Source of the DNA: Opisthorchis felineus
Lineage: Eukaryota > Platyhelminthes > Trematoda > Opisthorchiida > Opisthorchiidae
DNA length: 64,000 nt
Reading direction: 5' to 3'
NCBI GenBank assembly: GCA_004794785.1
Contig: SJOL01004394.1
Coordinates: 163,222-227,221, forward strand
Position numbers and translations under genes: made by a program. Of this stretch, positions 40,401-49,937 are shown piece by piece. Below the pieces are notes generated by a model, which saw only the letters and a list, made by a program, of their open reading frames with translations, searched no databases and was not told where the DNA came from. Each line of letters starts with the position of its first letter. Within the stretch, counting starts at the first letter, position 1.

Positions 40401-43400
40401 GACTTACAGCAACCTACTAGAATGTATCATCAGTCATTGAATGTCTGAGATGAAAGGGTCCACCGAGACACCGAAGTATGTCTACCTTTCTGTGAATGCT
40501 TCTAAACAGCTGCATGCAAGCTTAGTTTTCGGCAGTAACACTAAAATTCTCAAACGCAAGTGCAACAAAAGACTAGCTTCATGGATGTCACCAGATTTCT
40601 AAACACCCAGGAAAGCTTTGTGAACGTACCATTTTGCATTGTTTCACTCCTCCGGCTAAAATCTCTGGCCGAAAGCTAGTCAATTAAAGATCGACCCCAG
40701 AACTTTGTTCAAGTTTAGGTTTAGACAACTTGATAGTATTCAAGCACTTGTGCTTACTTTACTCCGCGAAACCGCTCTGTCTCTCAGTATAAAACATCTG
40801 TAATTGGCCCGTTCTGTTTAAGACACGAGCAGACGAAGGTGTATCTCACTTATAACCCAGGGTTTCAGATGACACCTTGAACTGAAGTCAGTTATTTTCT
40901 TGAACTGTATCATGCAAGCTAAGTTAGGTGCGTCTTAACCGGACAGAGGAGCTGTCCTGTCCGGATTTCCTATGTTGCTGCACAAAATGTTTGGCTACTA
41001 GCAAATTCAGTTCCATATCTGTTCTTCTTCATTGTGTATAACGGCAGCGGGCTGTATAATTTACATTGGTCAGAAAACTGACAATCAAATGGCATTAGAT
41101 AGCGAGTCCTAGTGCAGAAAAACTTCAAGATAAGACCAAGAATTTTCCCACCTCGTTTGTCAAGGTCGATACATCTCAAACCGGAATGGAAATCACGTGA
41201 ATACAAAATCAGTCCATCAAGAGAATTGTAATTTTGTGCTCTTGTGGCAAAATTCTAGTCCGGCAATATGTCAAAATAACGGTAGCTTGAGTGGGCATAT
41301 CGGCTGCTGATCACGAGTCTTGTACGGAAAAATTCATCACACACAGAAGTGCCATCCCGTATTAACAACAACTTTCCATCAAGCATATCCGAAAGCAGTG
41401 GATAAGTCTCTTCTAAAAAGCAGTTAATAAATAAATTCATCACTGCTCTCAACAGAGGCGAAGTTACCTTTACAGACCCGAACATTTGATACCATGTGTG
41501 AGTTGCTTTCAAAAGTAGGAAATATAAGGTGCAGTTCAGTGAGATTATGCCCGTGTTTCGAAAACACTTCAGCGTGAGACAGTCTTCCACTGAAACATTG
41601 CAGGCACACTAATTATCCCGTGAATTACCCAATTTCTGATTTGACAGGGTAATAACGCCAATGAAGTTGCGAAACCCTGGGTAGTTATTTCAAAAAATGT
41701 CGATGACAGGATCGAGAAAATTTCACATCCACTTAATTATATACTATAATGAGCAACCAAGGTGACAATACCCATGTGCCCAGTATTGTACTTTTATACA
41801 TGTCTTACTGAATGTGGAGGAATAAGGTTATTCCCTACAGTGCTGATTAGGTTTGCCAAATGTGCCACGGTCTTCAATCCATTCGACCAATTCGGATGCC
41901 GCTTCGAAACTCAAAATGATAAAATCCAAAGAAATTTTCGAACCATTCAATGTCGCATTTCTAGCGACAGCATCACCTGTAAAAATTCTGAAAAATGCTA
42001 AAGCACTTGTTCGACGTCACTGGCTTGGGTTCATCTTAATAACAGCAGAAGACAACTTGGCTTCTGTCACCTACATAATGCGAGTTTATCACACTATAAT
42101 TAGTATTCGAGATGAAATGTGCTGAACACTCAGAAAAATGAATCTCTGGGCGGTCACACTAGTCACACATTCAGGTAGACGACTTGTACAGTAACCAGAC
42201 GTCAAAATGTTGCATGCTGTGACTAAAGCTGGCGTAACTACGTTCCCTAGAAATCCAATCCCTAGGTGTGCGGTCCGCGAAGACACGTCAAATGAATTCT
42301 GGTTGTGTCCTGTTTTAGGTGATGTTGCGTGATGTATGTAGAATTCCTCAATGCAACAAGGGCTTTGAGCACGAATATGCCTTGAGTCATAGAGTCTTAA
42401 TGGTAAAAACAAGACCTTTTCCTACTTCGAGGCACGCACCAACGTTCCTCTGGGCACTGCGGGCCCATCATTAGTGTCGGGACAAAAACTGTCATTGGCA
42501 TCGACGTAGGAATGTCGATATGTTTGCTCGTGAGAGATAAGGTTACTCTCTTTCTTGGCGAGAAGTGTTCAGATGCTTCTATGGCTAAAAGAAGTATGCA
42601 GTTAGGGACAGTTGCCATAGCTCGCAGCCGTAGTAACACAGTAGATATTGCGTACGGTCTATGCGGCAAGCCAGGTGCCAGCATAAGCGGCAATGTTTGG
42701 ATTCCGTTTGCCTGTGCTGTAAAACAACAGCCTTTCAAAAAACTCTTTTACCTGCAGGTTCGTTTGAAACTTGTAATCTCGCAGTTTTTGAGTTAAATTC
42801 TGGCAACCTGAACATAAATATGAAGTTCGGTGAAAGGCAGCTTGAAGGTTTTAGTTGAATTAAATCTCCTCCTAACAAACCAAAAAGCATATACCATAAT
42901 ACAACGGCAGGTATTCAAATCGCCTATAAAACCCTGAGGAGCAACCCTGGTATATCTGCTAAAAGTGACAAAAAGTGTGAATTCATTGTTGCCAAAATAA
43001 AAATGGGTGTCAGCTTTCTTTATAGCACTTACCAACCAAGCTGCGCAGATCGATAGTTTCCAGCGCGTGTGTCTGGTTTCTTCCATTTTTCGTGGCGACA
43101 AGTGCACCCAATGCTTCTTGGGTTTTATATGCAGGTTCACCACGAATAATTTTGAGAGATTTCAGAGGAATATTTCGAACCTCATTGCGGCTTATATAGA
43201 CATATCCCGAAACCTCAACTATATCCTCCAAGAAAGAGAGATCTGGATCTGATCCATTTTCTTCAAAGAAATATCATTCAGGCTGAACGTGATGCATACC
43301 CAGCCTTTTTAGATCACAGATGACAAGGTTTCCCAAAATGTATTTACACCTTCTGTAATGATGTTGTAGATATTCAAAGTACACTTGTGAGGACGCTGTC

Positions 43401-43580
43401 TCGCCACAGTCTTTCAAATAAACCCGACAAGCTATTAAATCGAACAGTAAGCTTTTGTGAATCACCTTTGAATTTTTCATGTTCGACTAACAAAGCACTG
43501 GATAAAAAGCATGCTGTTGTACAGCCGATTATTAAATGCAATTTTCTTACAAAATAATATAGCACAATCCCACGACAGTT
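12284..43580 (-). CDS. EGFR: EGF-receptor-like gene, 5' half (partial gene span)
   Basis: Coding pieces in transcript order: 43580-43466, 43431-43300, 43248-43033, 31291-31136, 18767-18678, 12929-12817 and 12409-12284. All junctions keep frame (phases 1, 1, 1, 1, 1, 0). Together they give about 315 residues: hydrophobic leader, receptor L domain 1 and most of furin-like cysteine-rich region 1. EGFR family members are membrane receptor tyrosine kinases that bind EGF-like ligands through the L domains; the family has a single fluke homologue studied in schistosomes. L domain wording such as [16 protein letters not shown] and NPLLCN is typical of ErbB and unlike insulin receptors. The rest of the ectodomain, the membrane helix and the kinase were not found, and probably lie left of 12.28 kb or outside the window. 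No promoter could be assigned. Confidence 0.88.
12817..12929 (-). CDS. EGFR: EGFR-like exon 4: furin-like cysteine-rich region
   Basis: 113 bp, phase 1 to phase 0. It reads [15 protein letters not shown], then [19 protein letters not shown]. The 'C-x-D-E-C-x-G-G-C......C' pattern matches the second and third modules of the EGFR furin-like domain. The acceptor CTCCTCTTCTTCAG (12930) and donor CCGA/GTAAGTCG (12816) are near-perfect. Reading through the donor would give a stop within 15 codons, which supports splicing here. Confidence 0.9.
17700..17830 (+). repeat. dispersed repeat R3, copy 1
   Basis: Shares TTTCGCCCTTTTTGTGCTCATC then AGGTAGGCG.AATCCC and a later TTTGTTGCACCA block with 17,995-18,125 and 55,475-55,560, in the same orientation. 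Family unknown. Confidence 0.4.
17995..18125 (+). repeat. dispersed repeat R3, copy 2
   Basis: Reads GGGTTTGCCCTCTTTTGG, then ATCAGTAAGGTGTAGTCCCC and CTTGTTGTACCAG, parallel to copy 1 located 295 bases earlier. The two together look like a diverged tandem pair inside the intron. Confidence 0.4.
18678..18767 (-). CDS. EGFR: EGFR-like exon 3: start of furin-like cysteine-rich region
   Basis: 90 bp, phase 1 to phase 1. It reads [19 protein letters not shown], then [10 protein letters not shown]. The 'C...C......C-W-G-x-G...C-Q-K' signature is the first disulfide module after L1 in EGFR-family receptors. Acceptor CCTTGCATTTCAG at 18768-18770 and donor AAAA/GTAAGC at 18677 are both strong. It joins exon 2 through a serine codon and exon 4 through a methionine codon without a break. 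Confidence 0.9.
25411..25445. repeat. (TA)n microsatellite
   Basis: About 17 TA units with one TG interruption, in AT-rich intron sequence. Confidence 0.9.
26193..26382 (+). mobile_element. tRNA-derived SINE
   Basis: tRNA-like head with GGCGCAAGTGGTTGGAGCG (A-box-like) and GGTTCGAACCC (B box), then the shared body with GCAGTATCCCAGCCC, CGTGCTTCC and GGCATGGCAGC, and the 3' block ACAGCTGAACGATT ending in a T-rich run. It lies in an intron of the EGFR-like gene in antisense orientation. No clean target duplication was found. Confidence 0.85.
31136..31291 (-). CDS. EGFR: EGFR-like exon 2: C-terminal end of L domain 1
   Basis: 156 bp, phase 1 to phase 1. It reads [18 protein letters not shown], then TIYWEGLF and SLSQAGCNI. 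The 'N-P-x-L-C' cap with a tryptophan about nine residues later closes L domain 1 in ErbB proteins, and the last cysteine begins the furin-like region. Joined to exon 1c, the gap between the 'RSL' turn and this cap has exactly the usual family length, so no exon is missing between them. Acceptor TTTTCACGTCAG at 31292 and donor ATCA/GTAAGT at 31135 are strong. Confidence 0.9.
31292..43032 (-). other. intron of the EGFR-like gene, 11.7 kb
   Basis: No exon of this gene was recognised, and exon 1c and exon 2 join without missing residues. It holds a SINE at 36.45 kb. Overlapping open frames at 41.3-42.8 kb on both strands could not be assigned. Confidence 0.6.
36449..36640 (+). mobile_element. 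tRNA-derived SINE
   Basis: Head with TGGCTCAGCGGTTAGAGCG and GGTTCGAACCC, body with GCAGTATCCCAGCCC and CGTGCTTCCTTCGGGTGAC, 3' block CTACAGCTGAACGATT followed by a T-rich tail. Same family as the copies at 26.2 and 63.7 kb. Antisense within an intron of the EGFR-like gene. Confidence 0.85.
43033..43248 (-). CDS. EGFR: EGFR-like exon 1c: core of L domain 1
   Basis: 216 bp, phase 1 to phase 1. It reads [17 protein letters not shown], then [16 protein letters not shown] and [11 protein letters not shown]. This is the diagnostic repeat of the receptor L domain: a 'LSFL..I.EV.GYV' strand turn, then 'IPL..L..IRG', then the next leucine-rich turn. N-Q-T is a possible N-glycosylation site. The donor is TTG-GTTG/GTAAGTGC at 43032, a near-perfect consensus. 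The acceptor is ATCAG at 43249-43253, with a second CAG six bases further in that would also keep frame. Confidence 0.9.
43249..43299 (-). other. 51-base mini-intron with an in-frame stop
   Basis: Begins GTATGC and ends GGATCAG on the minus strand. Its length is 17 codons, so it is frame-neutral, but it carries an in-frame TGA (43274-43276). Splicing it out gives KRL followed by DPDLSFLED, the normal spacing of this L domain turn. Confidence 0.75.
43300..43431 (-). CDS. EGFR: EGFR-like exon 1b: N-terminal part of L domain 1
   Basis: 44 codons' worth of sequence (132 bp, phase 1 to phase 1). It reads [14 protein letters not shown], then [19 protein letters not shown] and VICDLKRL. The cysteine near the start, the 'C-x(4)-GNL' block and its spacing match the beginning of ErbB L domain 1. 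It is bounded by the acceptor TTTAATAG and the donor CTGG/GTATGC. The 34-base intron before it is needed to bring the leader frame and this frame together. Confidence 0.8.
43432..43465 (-). other. 34-base mini-intron in the EGFR-like gene
   Basis: Begins GTGATT and ends AATAG on the minus strand. Removing it joins EHEKFK to ACRVYL through a split alanine codon. Its length is not a multiple of three, and without its removal the leader and L1 frames do not connect. Introns of about 30-50 bases are known near the 5' ends of flatworm genes. Confidence 0.65.
43466..43580 (-). CDS. EGFR: EGFR-like exon 1a: hydrophobic leader and start of L1
   Basis: The frame is open from just after a TGA at 43581-43583. 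It encodes a hydrophobic run ([19 protein letters not shown]) that suits a signal peptide, then EHEKFK before the first cysteine of the L domain. There is no ATG in this frame. The first usable codon for the leader is GTG at 43563-43565. An ATG at 43624-43622 in the same frame is cut off by the TGA. A different ATG at 43584 would need another small intron and would shorten the leader. So the true start may be in an upstream exon. The exon ends at AAAG before GTGATT at 43465, in phase 1. Confidence 0.6.
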
Positions 43581-43583
43581 TCA

Positions 43584-44700
43584 TGACGTGACGGGAGTTG
43601 AAACCACCCAGCAATCCATGCGCGATGACAAACAGTTAATTCAAATATCCGCCATTGACATAAATAATTTCAATTATTCGCTCAGATAAAAATCGGGTTG
43701 GGACATCTCCGGATTATATGATGGGAAGATGAAGACTAGTTTCTACACCACTCAAAAGCTTTAAACTTTACAATGTTTTCAGGACATGGTAATTCATTGG
43801 TCTAACGATTCATTTGGCCTTCAAAAGATGTTTGATTATCCTGCTTGGAAATCTCTCAGTTTTAAAGATTGTCAGGACTCTGGTAGTCAGCATTGCTGAC
43901 AGAGGTCACATATGGAGCAGAGTCGTTCGCAAACACCCAGCAAGACTTGCTACACGTGTAAATTCCTGGGTACTTCACCTTCATTTTGCAGGCAATAATT
44001 TCTTTCTCCTAAATGCTGATGCCGTCAACTCGGACACTCGTAGTATTAAATACGTTTGGGGGAAACTTGGCAACACAGCGCCATTGGCTGCAAAACCTTT
44101 GCGAGCGGAATAAGACTTTTTAAGCCAAACTGTTGCATTTTGCTGCGTATGTGCTCAAAACAAAAACAAGCCTAATCTACGTTCATATTTTCGCAGCTCG
44201 CCAAATTTCATTGTCCACTGAAGCCGTCATACCTCTGGCGGAACAATTCTGGTGGAATACTTTTCTAGCATCACCGGGAACCCGGGATGTCTAGATGGGG
44301 CTCAAAAGTTTGGACTGGCATTCTGAACGCAATTGCCCGTCTGTTTTAGTCCATCAGGGACACGCAGTAGCTTTCGAAAATTCAATTCCGTTGTGGGAAT
44401 ACTGAGCGCCATGCGTTTGTCAAAGATCTTCGCAGTGGTGAACTTCGCGGCATCGTCACATGTCAGAAATGTTTGAAAGCTCTACCTTTACGATTATGAC
44501 CAGAGTTCTCCCCGAGTTTATTCGTAGTGTCATAGGATATGTTCTATCTTTTCCCACTGTACACTGCTTGAAGAAAATATTATTTTTTTATTCAGTGGAT
44601 GAAGTCATTGTGATATGGACCAGAAGAGCAAGAATCCCTATATCCACAACAATTCCTACAATTTACACCCACTTCATGGCCCTCATTACCCCATTCAAGA
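43584..44700. other. region upstream of the recognised EGFR-like exons; nothing assigned
   Basis: Expected to hold the 5' UTR, promoter or an upstream first exon of the EGFR-like gene, but no TATA box, initiator or splice pair could be supported. A 99-codon plus-strand frame at 43,814-44,113 has no known motif. Confidence 0.35.
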
Positions 44701-45114
44701 CCCAACAGTGGAAATAATTGGATTCACTTTAAAGCCCCATAAACCCGGCATTTTCTACTCGATCATAAGCCAAGCATCAGACCGACTGTGATGACTACCC
44801 ACCTACCTACTGGCAGTTATTGCTGACTATCGGAGCCTATGAGCTCCAAAAGAGGACCAGGGTTCTCTCTAGATTGAATATTTTCCTCACGCGCTCTGTC
44901 CATCGCGTTCAAATCCCGGTGAGAGCAGAGCAGCCACGATATCAGCCCTGGTTATTCCGTGTCATGGGCTATCTTCTAATATGGTTGCCCAGGAGCTGCA
45001 GCGTCCCATTATGAGACAGGTATAATCCATCTCACCACTAAATGCCAGTGCGTATTTTAACTTCAACACGGTCCATCACTGTAGTTCACCATTTTCCGGA
45101 TTTCTCAGCTCCAG

Positions 45115-45480
45115 CTATCTTTCCCAAGGCGATACTCTGTAGAAACCATTTTTCAATAACATAGCGCGAGGTCCCTTGAAGGGTGCGCTGCTTCTATCAG
45201 GCACTATTCTACCTAATTTCCCAACTCGATGCTCTTTCCTTATTTTAGAAGTTGGCCGTTGTGCGCTCCTCATGTACACTAGGTCTCCCACACGGCGCAC
45301 ATAACCTCTTCCCTCAAGTCTTGGCGGTTGTCCCACAAGCCGACACAGAACGTTGCCTGTGAAGTCCCACTGATTGTTCTTTTAAAAGCCGTACAATACA
45401 AATTGATCGCCTCCCACTCCTACCTAAATAATATCACCCTACGTTACTCTCACCCCACAGAAGTTGCTGAATCGGAATCA
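45115..45480 (-). pseudogene. possible pol/integrase C-terminal remnant of an LTR element
   Basis: A 73-codon minus-strand frame contains RRVGDLVYMRSAQRP and FKGPRAMLLKNGFYRVSP. The order 'VGD-L-V-Y-x-R' then 'GP......YRV' resembles the tail after the integrase core in Gypsy-like elements. In another frame just upstream, EAINLYCTAFKRTISG could be a relic of the integrase end. No LTRs were recognised around it. It might be unrelated. Confidence 0.3.
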
Positions 45481-46339
45481 ATCGTCCTTTGTGGCTCTTT
45501 CTGCCATTTGAAGGCCCTTGAATGATATCATCATGTTATTCCTGTCGCAGGCCAATATAAGCGTAACCTCCAGTCGGCCGTGACAATCTCAGCCTTCCTA
45601 GACTACCGGATATCCCAGCTTCTGGCTGAAGTTTCGTTTCTCCAAGTCCTCAGCGTTATTTCAAAAGGACTAGACCTTTGTATACCCCCTTTAAAATATT
45701 TGATAACGTTCTATTCGGTCTACCACCGGCCGACTACTTATGACTGTTTAAGGTGCTATCTTTATAACTCGGATCCACAGATGTGAAACTGGGCACTGGG
45801 TGGTTTCCCCACAACTGAGGACAAATCAGCACGGCACGAGTACCAGCTATGCAGTGTGCCTCCTGCACAAGCACAGTGAGAGACCCTACAGGGGCAGATT
45901 TTAATGTCAAACTTCGCGGGCAAATGAATAAGCAACGTAGGTGTATAAGCGTGTAAGCAACCATTACCTTGCGAACCATTATCTCGGAGGTTCTATCCCC
46001 CAGTCCTTTTGTTCGATGTCCTTTATCACACGTATTCATACCTTCTTGTTCCACGTTTCTTGTACAATAATAACATTATATTGGCAAGCTAACAAGTCCT
46101 TGATTGCTAGACTGCCAGGGACAAATCTACCTCCATTCTGTCTCATTCAGCCACTGGTTGTCACCAATCTATTTGTAGTAAACTTTAATCTCTTTTTGTT
46201 AGTGGGCTCTATCCCGTCTGATATCTCCTAAAACTCACCTGGCCATACTAAACGCATCCCATTTCATTGACTCCCCAGGCTTCTATCAACGGCAGTGCCC
46301 GCTTTGAACGTCTTATATGACCGTTATGCACTCCAAACG

Positions 46340-46930
46340 GTCTGTGCCTCTCATCAAAAGGAGCCTCCAACCGTACCGAAAATACCTGAGATCTACATCG
46401 GCTTTGTTCCTCATCCAGCCCAAAAATCCCACTGCCCAGAGAATTGCACGTCCAAGTTCAGTCAGCTCAAACATGACGTTGGTTACAGGGCTATCCAGAA
46501 ACCGATGTATGTCAGTGCAGTGATGGCACGGCACTGCCACGCTCAGTTTGATAGCACATTTCCAACTATTTCCTTCTTACTGTTGACTGTGCCCCCTCGC
46601 CCACTGGTTCCCTCAACTGCGACTACTAACAAACTCTTCAGCTGGCCCAAGCCGCTTCAGGGACGAGTTTGCGATAATCTGCTGGGTCTTTCGTCCAAAT
46701 TTGATCAACTCGGTGGACTTCCAGTTCGTACTCTCCACAATCCAATCATTTCCATTACAGTTCGCATGCTGTCCTGCACATTAGCACCAACTCACTCTCC
46801 CAAGTAATTCTACATCGACTCCGCTCAAACAGTGAAACCAATAACTGCCTCACTGCACACCGTGATTCTGGGTTTCCTGCCGCCATTTACCCGTATTGCT
46901 GATTCCTCTACTTCATCGTGATCCCTTCAA
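46340..46930 (+). repeat. unclassified dispersed repeat R2, copy 1
   Basis: Diverged direct repeat of 48,880-49,450. Matching blocks in order: AAATCCCACTGC.CAGA, AACATGACGTTGGTTACAGGGCT (similar), a TCAGTGCAGTGA.GGCACGGCACTGCCA segment, GCCCCCTCGCCCACT, and TGCACACCGTGATTCTG. No coding motif was recognised. The match fades after about 46,930. Confidence 0.6.
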
Positions 46931-48009
46931 TGCCCCTTTGATTTGTCCCTAATACTTTCCGTTGGACGCAAAGTAGAGTGTCAAGCACGGATTTAGTATT
47001 TCTTGCATTTCTCCAAAATCGATGGGATACTAGTACCTCAGTTTTCTAGACTGCGGTTATCAAAATGCTGGACCACAGGGGACTATAAACGGGACGTTTG
47101 GGTGAGGTGAGGTCGCTGAACTACGATAACCAAAAGACAACCAGCGAACCAATCGGATCGGAAAACGAGTCTAGCGAAGATAGATAGTTATTCAATCATA
47201 CGATCACGCGGAATAGAATTACAACACAAAGCAAGAAGCAGAGGGCAACGAAGAAACAAAATTGTTGAATCGATGGTGCCTGACAAACCAACCAGATACA
47301 GGGAGATGAGATCACAATGCAACACATCTCCCAGGCAAACACCAAGTTACGTGAAAGCCGCGTCAGCAGCAACCAATCACTATAAAGTTTCTGGCAAAGG
47401 CGGCAGAGGAGGAATTCACCCGACGAACCCCGCACTGGGGATTTCACATCAATTGGTGACTAACGTTTGCCCTCAAACGGTTGACCTCAGGGAGCATGCC
47501 AGCGAACAAGCATTCTGTATTTTCCTACGTTTCCAAGACGGTTCCGCGGGAATGGCTGTTTATCAATCAACAGTTGCTTTAAGTGCACCATGGTGAGGAA
47601 CGGTGCAATGCCGGTCCAAGCCGGTCATGTAAGTGAAGCGCAATATTGAACTCAGTTAATCGGATCCAGACTTTATTTCAGAGCTTCAGCTGCGGACCTT
47701 AACCTATGATAAAGAACTGCAGCACGAAAGTGCCTATGGAAGTCAATCCTAGAATCCTCGAAGGGCCAATGCTGCACGTTTGAGGATTGTACAGGAGTCT
47801 GTTGGATCCAACTGGCCTATACCGATTTTTGCCAACATCGACTGCGATATTTTCTTGACCAGCCTGCCCTTTGAGATACATTTTGCTGATCTGTGTCAAC
47901 CATGAAGCCCATCTTCCAAGGTTTACTCAGAAAAATCCCTCAACATGCTTATGTTCTTATGGACCCGAATTTGACCGTCCTGACCGTTTCGCAAATGAAT
48001 GATCATTGA

Positions 48010-48185
48010 ATTATGACACTCGATGGCGACCTACAATGCTTCTCCCGGAGGAAACACGACGTCTGAAAAGCCGCCAGTTTGCTGGAGCCTAAACGGCATC
48101 AGTGGAGTTGCTGGGATTACATTCGAACCAGGACATTGCAGGCAGTAAGCTCACGCCCTAACCGCCGAGCCAGGCAGTTTACCTA
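48010..48185 (-). mobile_element. tRNA-like SINE head, diverged
   Basis: On the minus strand: GGCTCGGCGGTTAGGGCG (A-box-like), then TTACTGCCTGCAATGTCC and GGTTCGAATGTAATCC (B-box-like). The head resembles the common SINE but the body after it does not, so it may be another subfamily or a truncated copy. The 3' limit is uncertain. Confidence 0.5.
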
Positions 48186-48879
48186 GACCTTCTTTCAGTT
48201 TAGAACTGTCTTTATTGTGATGCAGATAGCTAGCATTACCGACATGCCTTCAAAATAATTAATTATGTTCCGCAACAAAAATTGTTCGGTTTACATTCCT
48301 TCATGATCCGTGATCCTGTAAAACCTGCTATTTTTGTTCATTACACCTAAACAGCCACCAGACAAACCGCTTTGGTGACATTTAGTTACCTGGTAGAGTG
48401 AATCATTACCGAAAATCCTATATCCTTGGATTCTGAGGATGCGCTATCCCAAACAATAACCCGGGTGCTCCGGATCTAGAGGGATCCAACAAAGTCTGAG
48501 TCCTCCCCTGCAATTGCTTTGACACAAAGAGAGTATATGCCGTGAACACGGCCTTGGAGTCAGTATACAAAACCCATCAACTTCTAATGCCTTTGTCCTC
48601 TCAACTTGCTTGCTCCTGGCTCCATGTCTTTTGCAGCTTCCGGGCACGCCTATCAAACATCGGAGCTGCCCAACATATTTGCCAATCACGAACATTCCGG
48701 CCAAGTCCATCTGTGACAACCACCAAATGGTGTTTCCTTGACGAACACTGAAGGCACGGGCGGAAAAATCCTGGTTCTCCGCCGTGTGAATTAGTGCGTG
48801 CTTCAACCTGCGGTAATTCTATGGACTCCACCCTGAGCTGTGCACTACACCTGAATGGATCCTCGACCGGACAAATAAA

Positions 48880-49937
48880 TACTACCTGTGATATTACATT
48901 GGTTTTGCTCTCCCTGCGGATTCCCCTGGCAACCCCAAAACATCCCACTGCTCACAGAACTGCGCATCCCAGCCCAACTACATCGATCCTAACGTCCGTC
49001 ACGGGGTTGTCCAGAAAATGAAATATCTCAGTGCAGTGACGGCACGGCACTGCCATATCCAGTTTTATAGCATACCCGCAGCTGTCCACCTCCTACTTTG
49101 ACTGCGCCCTCTCGTCCGCTCGTTCTCTTACCTGCAACCACAAACACAGTCTTCATCTGGCCCCAGCCGCCTCAGGGAGGCGTTCATTCCAACCTGCTGA
49201 ACCTCCCGTTGGGTGTAAACACCCCTGCGACTTTTACTTTGTACTCTTAACCAAGTCAATCATTTTCCGTGCAGATCGCTTTCCTCCTTGTGCGTTTACA
49301 TGAACTCCTTCTGAGGAACTTTTACACCCGACTCCGCCCCAGCAGCAACAATAGTGCGTCTCCAGTTTCACTGCACACTGTGATTCTGAGTTACCTATTA
49401 CCATTTACGCGTACTACAAATCCCCCACTTCACCGTCCCCACTTAGGTTTTTCGCGATCCTGGACATACGCCCAACGGCCCAAGGCCACGAAGCCTCAGT
49501 GACGGTTTTAGGCTTTAGTTCACATTGGCCGGCCAGATCGTGGCAGTTCCGCTGTCTCTCCAGATCCGTTATTCGGGTGCCACATTTTCTGCTGTTTGAA
49601 GTTTTTTTATCACGTGCCAGGCAGGCAGCCTCTTGCTATGCCCTCTCTCGTATTGTTTTTGCCCGCCACCTTCAATTCTTAACGAGCGTATCATGTCTCA
49701 TCTGATATGTTCCCCATAAGAAAGAAAGAGCCCTTATAACTTTTGTTCCCTAACCATGCCGCCTCAGGCATGACCAAGTCTACTTTGGATAATGCCCACC
49801 GTCAACATCCCTTTTCCACGAAATTCCAAGTACCCACAAACCCCACCAGTCATGCTTTTATTCTGACTGTAACATTATGATCATGCCTGAAGGTGTGCCA
49901 CCCACTAGTTGGGAATGAACATTATTATTATTAAGAG
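48880..49937 (+). repeat. unclassified dispersed repeat R2, copy 2, with (ATT)n end
   Basis: Second copy of the repeat at 46.34 kb, continuing further and ending after CCCACTAGTTGGGAATG in a run of ATT units (49,921-49,934). A short simple-repeat end of this kind suits the 3' end of a non-LTR retrotransposon in plus orientation, but no protein domain was recognised, so the class is an inference. Confidence 0.5.

Noticed and set aside
41281..41412. Candidate exon on the minus strand for the end of receptor L domain 1 ([13 protein letters not shown])
   Set aside because: It has a good acceptor but weak donors. The exon at 31,136-31,291 fits the domain far better, with exact spacing and strong sites, so this was taken as chance.
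42397..42858. Overlapping long frames on both strands
   Set aside because: No motif in any frame and no splice support; the frames shadow each other.
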